Source: Liolophura sinensis (taxonomy: Eukaryota; Mollusca; Polyplacophora; Chitonida; Chitonidae). Taken from it: a stretch of 64,000 nt of DNA. Shown here one piece after another: positions 55,670-64,000 of this stretch. The stretch is taken from contig NC_088302.1 in NCBI RefSeq assembly GCF_032854445.1, positions 18,225,338 through 18,289,337 on the forward strand, in the 5' to 3' direction. The position numbers were made by a program, and so were the translations under genes. Below the pieces are notes generated by a model. It worked only from the letters and a program-made list of their open reading frames with translations, was not told where the DNA came from and searched no databases. Each line of letters opens with the position of its first letter. Within the stretch, counting starts at the first letter, position 1.

Positions 55670-58348
55670 TCTAGACATTCAATTTCTCAAGATTTCTCTG
55701 GTACTTAGCAAAATTCAACACAATGATTGACATGGCTCATACATACCTTACATAGACATTCAATTCCTCAAGATTTCTCAGGTACTTAGTAAAATTCAAC
55801 ACACTGATTGACGTGGCTCATACATACCTTACATAGACATTCAATTTCTCAAGATTTCTCAGGTACTTAGTAAAATTCAACACACTGATTGACGTGGCTC
55901 ATACATACCTTACACAGACATTCAATTTCTCAAGATTTCTCAGGTACTTAGCAAAATTCAACACAATGATTGACGTGGCTCATACATACCTTACATAGAC
56001 ATTCAATTGCTCAAGATTTCTCAGGTACTTAGTAAAATTCAACACAATGATTGACGTGGCTCATACATACCTTACATAGACATTCAATTTCTCAAGATTT
56101 CTCAGGTACTTAGTAAAATTCAACACAATGATTGACGTGGTTCATACATACCTTGCATAGACATTCAATTTCTCAAGATTTCTCAGGTACTTAGCAAAAT
56201 TCAACACACTGATTGACGTGGCTCATACATACCTTACATAGACATTCAATTTCTTAAGATTTCTCTGGTACTTAGTAAAATTCAACACAATGATTGACGT
56301 GGCTCATACATACCTTACACAGACATTCAATTTCTCAAGATTTCTCAGGTACTTAGCAAAATTCAACACAATGATTGACGTGGCTCATACATACCTTACA
56401 TAGACATTCAATTGCTCAAGATTTCTCAGGTACTTAGTAAAATTCAACACAATGATTGACGTGGCTCATACATACCTTACATAGACATTCAATTTCTCAA
56501 GATTTCTCAGGTACTTAGCAAAATTCAACACAATGATTGACGTGGTTCATACATACCTTACATAGACATTCAATTTCTCAAGATTTCTCAGGTACTTAGC
56601 AAAATTCAACACATTGATTGACGTGGCTCATACATACCTTACATAGACATTCAATTTCTTAAGATTTCTCTGGTACTTAGTAAAATTCAACACAATGATT
56701 GACGTGGCTCATACATACCTTACATAGACATTCAATTTCTCAAGATTTCTCAGGTACTTAGTAAAATTCAACACAATGATTGACGTGGCTCATACATACC
56801 TTACATAGACATTCAATTTCTCAAGATTTCTCTGGTACTTAGCAAAATTCAACACAATGACTGACGTGGCTCATACATACCTTACATAGACATTCAATTT
56901 CTCAAGATTTCTCAGGTACTTAGCAAAATTCAACACAATGATTGACGTGGCTCATACATACCTTACATAGACATTCAATTTCTCAAGATTTCTCAGGTAC
57001 TTAGCAAAATTCAACACAATGATTGACGTGGCTCATACATACCTTACATAGACATTCAATTTCTCAAGATTTCTCTGGTACTTAGTAAAATTCAACACAA
57101 TGATTGACGTGGCTCATACATACCTTACATAGACATTCAATTTCTCAAGATTTCTCTGGTACTTAGTAAAATTCAACACAATGATTGACGTGGCTCATAC
57201 ATACCTTACATAGACATTCATTTTCTCAAGATTTCTCTGGTACTTAGTAAAATTCAACACACTGATTGACGTGGCTCATACATACCTTACATAGACATTC
57301 AATTTCTCAAGATTTCTCTGGTACTTAGTAAAATTCAACACAATGATTGACGTGGCTCATACATACCTTACATAGACATTCAATTTCTCACGATTTCTCT
57401 GGTACTTAGTAAAATTCAACACAACGATTGACGTGGCTCATACATACCTTACATAGACATTCAATTTCTCAAGATTTCTCTGGTACTTAGTAAAATTCAA
57501 CACTCTGATTGACGTGGCTCATACATACCTTACATAGACTTTCAATTCCTCAAGATTTCTCTGGTACTTAGTAAAATTCAACACACTGATTGACGTGGCT
57601 CATACATACCTTACATAGACATTCAATTTCTCAAGATTTCTCAGGTACTTAGTAAAATTCAACACACTGATTGACGTGGCTCATACATACCTTACATAGA
57701 CATTCAATTTCTCAAGATTTCTCTGGTACTTAGTAAAATTCAACACACTGATTGACGTGGCTCATACATACCTTACATAGACATTCAATTTCTCAAGATT
57801 TCTCAGGTACTTAGTAAAATTCAACACACTGATTGACGTGGCTCATACATACCTTACATAGACATTCAATTTCTCAAGATTTCTCAGGTACTTAGTAAAA
57901 TTTAACACACTGATTGACGTGGCTCATACATACCTTACATAGACATTCAATTCCTCAAGATTTCTCTGGTACTTAGTAAAATTCAACACACTGATTGACG
58001 TGGCTCATACATACCTTACATAGACATTCAATTTCTCAAGATTTCTCAGGTACTTAGTAAAATTCAACACACTGATTGACGTGGCTCATACATACCTTAC
58101 ATAGACATTCAATTTCTCAAGATTTCTCAGGTACTTAGTAAAATTCAACACACTGACTGACGTGGCTCATACATACCTTACATAGACATTCAATTTCTCA
58201 AGATTTCTCTGGTACTTAGTAAAATTCAACACACTGATTGACGTGGCTCATACATACCTTATATAGACATTCAATTTCTCAAGATTTCTCTGGTACTTAG
58301 TAAAATTCAACCCATTGATTGACGTGGCTCATATATACCTTACATATT
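55670..58348. repeat. 81 bp tandem array, about 33 copies
   Basis: The unit starts GACATTCAATTTCTCAAGAT, continues TTCTCAGGTACTTAGTAAAA and TTCAACACAATGATTGACGT, and ends GGCTCATACATACCTTACAT. The period is exactly 81 bp (GACATTC at 55674 and 55755) with practically no indels. Copies differ at a few sites (CTCAGG/CTCTGG, AGCAAAA/AGTAAAA, AATGATT/CTGATT). The AGCAAAA variant is confined to the left half, up to about 57007. Although 81 is a multiple of three, all plus frames contain stops in every unit, so it is not coding. Nearly every unit has TGACGTGG (first unit TGACATGG). Homogeneity indicates recent amplification or gene conversion. Confidence 0.98.
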
Positions 58349-58434
58349 AATCACTCTCTCTTATTCACAAAGATGTGGAAAGACCTAAAATTGTGCAAAA
58401 CAAAACATGCATGCACTAACTAACTGTATTTCAC

Positions 58435-58562
58435 TTGATTTATTTATTTGATTTGCGTTTTATGCCATACTCAAAAATATTTCACTTATACAACAACGGC
58501 CAGCTTCACCGTGGGAGGAAACCCTGCAGAGCCCGGGGGAAACCTACAACCATTCACAGTTT
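58435..58562 (-). mobile_element. 5'-truncated SINE with 8 bp target duplication
   Basis: TATTTCAC occurs at 58427-58434 and 58563-58570. The insert contains GATTTATTTATTTGATTTGC, TTTTATGCCATACTCAAAAA, TTTCACTTATACAACAACGG and CCCGGGGGAAACCTACAACC. It lies about 90 bp right of the 81 bp array, in the same orientation as the copy on the left. Confidence 0.85.
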
Positions 58563-58570
58563 TATTTCAC

Positions 58571-59960
58571 CTCAGGTGAAATACACTTGCAGAAGGACAT
58601 AAAGGCCTTAAAATGAGACGTATGTATCTGACAAAAAAAATTCATCAAACTTGAAAAACGATACTCTCTGTGTGAAGTGTGAAGTGTACAGGATAAAAAG
58701 GGTTTAATTAAGTTACATTATTTTATCCACAATGAATTACAATGTATATATCCACAACATATGAAAGGATAATAATCTAAATATAGTAATTTATATACTT
58801 TTTCCATTTTTTCTTTTTATTCCCATTGTTTTTTCTTCTTTTTATAGTGTGGAGTCAGAAACAAGAACATATTCCCACATCCCTGACACATGTACATACA
58901 CTATGCATACACATCATCCCAAGGAAATGTCATCCTATTGAAACACGGAAAAAGTTCAGTCCTACAAAGTATTCTATCAAGCATGTCTTGTCATAAGTAT
59001 GTTCAAAACATTAAATAACAAAGTTCACATTTCCTTGGTAACACGATAAAACGGTTGTTAACATAGTGATAAACTGGTCATGTTCTCTACATTTTATTTA
59101 GATCTAACATGATTCATAACTCAGAAAACGTCTTTGTGGTTCGAACACCAGCCCTGCACTTACAAAACATTGCCATCTGAGCATTTGAAAAACTTATTTT
59201 ATACAAATATTACAACAGAGATTAGTATTCGTACACAGACGTTTTAATACACAGTGTAGCCTTTCTATAAAATGCCTCGATATTGCACACAATCAGATAT
59301 AACGCAACCCAAATCTTGTCCCCACAAAAAATCTGTGGTGTACTTTTGTGTGAGAAAAGCTAAAACTGCGAACGAATGAAGATTTTTCACCACGAAATAT
59401 ACGAAAATAATCATCATCTGTTTCATTTCCTACTGCTAGTATGTGACCCATGTGTTATTTGATATTTTAGGCTTAAGCTTTTTGACTATCACGCCAGAAT
59501 AAGCAAAAAGAAATGAATTTTTCTACGAATGATTGAACAGGTTGTAACTGGTTACACACCCTTGCGAGCGAGTTTGATTCCGAATGCACGTGTGATGTTG
59601 CTGTCGCAGCATTACTTTCACGTGTATCTGGCTTTGTCAGCAATGCAGAACACATTTTGCTCACTGTAACAGGCAAACCTCATAAAGGGATTAGCATTTG
59701 TACACTTTCAGTAAATGCTGATAACTTTAATGAGCTTATTGAATGGCTATAAAGCAAGGTGTGAAACTGCAGGGAGTGAGATTTGGTTTACCGGCATGCT
59801 GACATGTGAGAGTTAAGGTGAAACTTCATTTGAATTAATACATTGATTTAGCATGATGTACATTAAAATGGTGATCATTATTCTCCATGTGTTCCATGAG
59901 TTACTTTCAATGCAAGCATACATGAACAAATTGGATATCCAATGCGTTGTAGCTATTTTT
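58571..59960. other. Non-coding stretch
   Basis: AT-rich. Two CACGTG words lie 32 bp apart at 59587-59592 and 59619-59624, inside a short minus frame (59473-59676) with no motif. No gene is recognised. Confidence 0.45.
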
Positions 59961-59972
59961 ATTTAAAAATAA

Positions 59973-60141
59973 CTCTCCGGCCGTACGTGGGAAGGTCTGC
60001 CAGCAACCTGCGGATGGTCGTGGGCTTCCCCCGGGCTCAGTCCGGTTTCCACCCACCATAATGCTGGCCGCCGTCGTATAAGTGAAATATTCTTGAGTAC
60101 GGCGTAAAACACCAATCAAATAAAAAAAAAAAAAATTAAAA
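59973..60141 (+). mobile_element. Young-looking 5'-truncated SINE with perfect 12 bp target duplication
   Basis: ATTTAAAAATAA lies at 59961-59972 and 60142-60153. The insert starts at CTCTCCGGCCGTACGTGGGA, keeps the central domain almost at consensus (AGGTCTGCCAGCAACCTGCG, GATGGTCGTGGGCTTCCCCC) and the 3' domain (TATTCTTGAGTACGGCGTAA, AACACCAATCAAAT), and ends in a run of A. It looks like the least mutated 3' half in the window, so probably the youngest insertion. Confidence 0.95.
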
Positions 60142-60153
60142 ATTTAAAAATAA

Positions 60154-60752
60154 AGTGAATGAAACTATGTTACTTGAATTCATCTTGTGGAGTTCAGATC
60201 AGCTCAGGCCTGTGATTACACGATACGAGGCTAGCTTCGCAGGATATCATTTGTAAGCCAGTGCTGAGATGCTTGTGTTCTATACATGAAAACTTGGACA
60301 CTCTAGAATACTAGATGAATCCTTAGGTAACAAAAAATCTCAGGTGTTAAGTAAACTAACAATAAGAAAACCTTTGACAAAACACATTTTGCATCAATAG
60401 AACTTCTTTTGATGTCACAATCATGACCTGTAAGACAGACTGCAGCCCTATATACCGGAACCCATGGTCATTTCATTATAGCGCGAACCTGTCCCCAAAG
60501 CGGCACACCATACTGTACTTTAATATTGTTGTATTTAGACAAACTCTCAGTATTAACATGAAAAATCAAAGAATTTATAACTCACACTACATAAACCAAT
60601 GAAATAAACCAGTTTTCGAAACTGATCCTTGGAAGTAAAACAATGAATCTGAAAAATTTCATTAATGATTTCATTATTGCATGCAGAGAAACCAACGCTT
60701 AGGAACCAGAATTTAAACAGTCTGAAGGATGTAGGCCCAAACAATTATCTCT
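60154..60752. other. Unique non-coding stretch
   Basis: A GTGGAGTTCAGATCAGCTCA word at about 60188 recalls the SINE B-box region but stands alone. No gene is recognised. Confidence 0.4.
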
Positions 60753-63243
60753 TGCTTGGCTGGTCAAGAAAGGTCAATAACCCTCACTTGGCTTTCCATG
60801 AAATGTGAATATCCCTCACTTGGCTTTTCATGAAAAGTGAATATCCCTCCCTTGGCTTTCCATGAAATGTGAATATCCCTCACTTGGCTTTTCATGAAAT
60901 GTGAATATCCCTCACTTGGCTTTTCATGAAATATGAATATCCCTCACTTGGCTTTCCATGAAATGTGAATATCCTTCACTTGTCTTTTCATGAAATGTGA
61001 ATATCCCTCACTTGGCTTTCCATGAAATGTGAATATCCCTACCTTGGCTTTTCATAAAAAGTGAATATTCCTTGCTTGGCTTTCCATGACATGTGAACAT
61101 CCCTCACTTGGCTTTCATAAAAAGTGAATAACCCTTGCTTGGCTTTTCATGAAATGTGAATATCCCTCACTTTTTTTTTTCAGAAAAAATGAATATCCCT
61201 TACTTGGCTTTTCATGAAATGTGAATACACCTTGCCTGGCCTTTCATGAAAAGTGAATAACCCCTGCTTGGCTTTTCATGAAAAGTGAATACTCCTTACT
61301 GGGCTTTTCATAAAAGATGAATATCCCTCCCTTGGCTTTTCATGAAATGTGAATATCCCTACCTTGGCTTTTCATGAAAAGTGAATATCCCTCACTTGGT
61401 TTTTCGTGAAAAGTGCATATCCCTCCCTTGGCTTTTCATGAAATGTGAATATCCCTCACTTGGCTTTTCATAAAAAGTGAATAGCCCTCGCTTGGCTTTT
61501 CATAAATTGTGAACATCCCTCACTTGGTTTTCATGAAAAGTGAATAACCCCTGCTTGGCTTTTCATGAAAAGTGAATACTCCTTACTGGGCTTTTCATAA
61601 AAGATGAATATCCCTCCCTTGGCTTTTCATGAAATGTGAATATCCCTACCTTGGCTTTTCATGAAAAGTGAATACCCCTCACTTGGTTTTTCGTGAAAAG
61701 TGCATATCCCTCCCTTGGCTTTTCATGAAATGTGAATACCCCTTGCCTGGCCTTTCATGAAAAGTGAATAGCCCTCGCTTGGCTTTTCATAAACTGTGAA
61801 TACCCCTTACTTGGTTTTCATGAAAAGTGAATAACCCCTGCTTGGCTTTTCATGAAAAGTGAATACTCCTTACTGGGCTTTTCAGAAAAGATGAATATCC
61901 CTCCCTTGGCTTTTCATGAAATGTGAATATCCCTACCTTGGCTTTTCATGAAAAGTGAATATCCCTCACTTGGTTTTTCGTGAAAAGTGCATATCCCTCC
62001 CTTGGCTTTTCATGAAATGTGAATATCCCTCACTTGGCTTTTCATAAAAAGTGAATATCCCTGGCTTGGCTTTCCATGACATGTGAACATCCCTCACTTG
62101 GCTTTCATAAAAAGTGAATAACCCTTGCTTGGCTTTTCATGAAATGTGAATATCCCTCACTTTTTTTTTTCAGAAAAAATGAATATTCCTTGCTTGGCTT
62201 TTCATGAAATGTGAATACCACTTGCCTGGCCTTTCATGAAAAGTGAATAACCCTCGCTTGGCTTTTCATGAATTGTGAATACCCCTTACTTGGTTTTCAT
62301 GAAAAGTGAATAACCCCTGCTTGGCTTTTCATGAAAAGTAAATACTCCTTACTTGGCTTTTCATAAAAGATGAATATCCCTCCCTTGGCTTTTCATGAAA
62401 GGTGAATATCCCTAACTTGTCTTTTCATGAAAAGTGAATATCCCTCCCTTGGCTTTTCATGAAAAATGAATATCCCTCCCTTGGCTTTTCATGAAAAGTG
62501 AATCCCCCCCCCCCTTGGCTTTTCATGAAAAGTGAATATCCCTCACTTGGCTTTTCATGAAAAGTGAATATCCCTCGCTTGGCTTTTCATGAAAAGTGAA
62601 TATCCCTAACTTGGCATTTCATGAAAAGTGAATATCCCTCCCTTGGCTTTTCATGAAAAGTGAATATCCCTCCCTTGGCATTTCATGAAAATTGAATATC
62701 CCTCCCTTGGCTTTTCATGAAAAGTGAATATCCCTCCCTTGGCTTTGCGTGAAAAGTGAATATCCCTCACTTGGCTTTTCATGAAAAGTGAATACCCCCA
62801 CCCCCCCTTGGCTTTTCATGAAAAGTGAATATCCCTCCCTTGGCTTTTCATGAAAAGTGAATATCCCTCCCTTGGCTTTTCATGAAAAGTGCATATCCCT
62901 CCCTTGGCTTTTCATGAAAAGTGCATATCCCTCCCTTGGCTTTTCATGAAAAGTGAATATCCCTCCCTTGGCTTTTCATGAAAAGTGAATATCCCTCACT
63001 TGGCTTTTCATGAACAGTGAATATCCCACCCTTGGCTTTTCATGAAAAGTGAATATCCCTCACTTGGCTTTTCATGAACAGTGAATATCCCTCCCTTGGC
63101 TTTTCATGAAAAGTGAATATCCCTCACTTGGCTTTTCATGAACAGTGAATATCCCTCCCTTGGCTTTTCATGAAAAGTGAATATCCCTCCCTTGGCTTTT
63201 CATGAAAAGTGAATATCCCTCCCTTGGCCTTCCATAAAAGGTG
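60753..63243. repeat. 32 bp tandem array, about 77 units, with higher-order structure
   Basis: The unit is TTGGCTTTTCATGAAAAGTG plus AATATCCCTCCC, a 32 bp period (TTGG at 62643 and 62675). Each good unit carries the 12 bp perfect palindrome TTTTCATGAAAA. The left two thirds (to about 62380) is heterogeneous with nested repeats. A variant block with ACTCCTTACTGGG recurs at 61291, 61578 and 61865 (287 bp, nine units). A T-run variant recurs at about 61167 and 62157 (990 bp, about 31 units). The right third is more homogeneous, with two C-run insertions near 62503-62516 and 62797-62812. No real spacers are present, so it is not a CRISPR array. Confidence 0.97.
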
Positions 63244-64000
63244 AATGATAACATAATCACACCCACTCAATACTTTTGTGCATTTAATGGAAGATGATGT
63301 ACATGTACAGCACTTACCTCTCACCTGACAAAATTTAGGGAATTAAAACTTCACTATAATCATATATCCTCTATCAATTCCTATTAATTGAAGTGTTATC
63401 TGAACTTGTCTTAGACAGAAAACCACAGTTCAGAACATTTGCTCCAAACATTCATTCTAACACACACAACAGTTGTACATGTTTACATACTGAACAGTGC
63501 AAAATTTGTAAAAAAAAAACTGTAGTTTTTTCCCCCTTAAACACCCATGACAATTGTTTTCTGAAGTGAAGGGAAACAATGTGCTGTACTGTCTTAAATG
63601 AGTGACAGCATCGTAACTCAAATTTGGTCGAGTAATTTACACCAGGCTAAGACTTCCCCAAAGAATGTTTTTTGATGTCCAAATGAGATCTCAGCTTAAA
63701 CTTTTTCCCCTGGAGCAAAGTCGTGAACCAGCCACTTGTTACCTGACGCACTCTAGTTTTTGCCACTACAGGGGAGTGTTTTTGAGGGTTACGTTGAATG
63801 TCATGGACATATCTTACTCATGAGCCCTGGAGTACCCTCAGCTCAGATAAAGACTTCTCCTTTTCCTCTTAAAACCGGAATTCTCAACAAATTACCTAAA
63901 TTAAATTTAACTTGACAAAAAAAAAAAAAAAAGGATGTTGTGTCAGCCAGCAATTCATGGGAGTTCGCAATTATTTCTGTCCTCCGTTCACAGTGGGTCT
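63244..64000. other. Non-coding right end of the window
   Basis: A run of 16 A at 63917-63932. No gene or repeat family recognised. Confidence 0.5.

Noticed and set aside
55670-58348. 81 bp (27-codon) array as a coding repeat
   Set aside because: Every plus frame meets a stop in each unit, and the minus strand has TGA in the GTATGTATGAG segment.
55670-58348. Centromeric satellite
   Set aside because: The array is only about 2.7 kb and is flanked by ordinary unique and SINE sequence. Nothing indicates centromere function.
59907-60119. Minus frame of 70 codons resembling a peptide seen elsewhere (MIGVLRRT...)
   Set aside because: The similar peptides at 28128-28334 and 11371-11571 are translations of the same SINE and do not represent a protein family.
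60753-63243. CRISPR array because of short regular units
   Set aside because: Units abut with no unique spacers, and the setting is a eukaryotic genome. It is a satellite.

Overview
This window reads as non-coding DNA from an animal genome, most likely a mollusc or another lophotrochozoan. It is AT-rich with no compact gene layout. It carries many copies of a tRNA-derived SINE whose 3' half (ending in an AAATAAATAAAT-type tail) I associate with mollusc genomes. That assignment rests on memory of repeat families, not on a search, and I cannot name the species. I found no complete protein-coding gene, no rRNA, no convincing functional tRNA and no CRISPR array. The long open frames are either chance frames or by-products of tandem repeats.

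Layout. 1-11 kb: a 57-60 bp minisatellite (1931-2590), short SINE copies and a possible conserved block with nuclear-receptor-type sites (3655-3900). 11-20 kb: a SINE with a target-site duplication (11358-11562), several copies of an unclassified roughly 200 bp dispersed repeat, two strong hairpins (13758-13802 and 19974-20012) and a CACCTG-rich stretch (18985-19315). 20-30 kb: a candidate conserved regulatory block (20640-21180), a 130 bp MITE (23985-24114), a SINE cluster (28200-28790), a promoter-like block (29090-29390) and a reverse-transcriptase relic (29458-29700, minus). 30-40 kb: a second tRNA-type SINE with a perfect 14 bp target duplication (31175-31524), candidate regulatory blocks and a 62 bp tandem array (36180-36610). 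40-48 kb: a 47 bp dimeric satellite (40855-42391), another candidate regulatory block (44180-44730) and a strand-biased CAGGTA cluster (45661-45992). 48-64 kb: a SINE copy with an intact tRNA head (51660-51879), an 81 bp array of about 33 copies (55670-58348) and a 32 bp array of about 77 units (60753-63243).

Interpretation. The picture fits an intron or gene desert next to a developmental regulator. Several compositionally distinct blocks of 250-700 bp, dense in homeodomain, TALE, E-box and TCF-like words, sit in repeat-filled DNA. One 10-mer, CAGCTGACAG (E-box fused to a TALE half-site), occurs five times exactly, four of them in such blocks. No gene can be named from this sequence alone. 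The regulatory calls are hypotheses that a cross-species alignment would settle quickly.

The best-supported results are the transposable elements, because many have target-site duplications that can be read directly, and the tandem arrays, whose periods were measured from the sequence.
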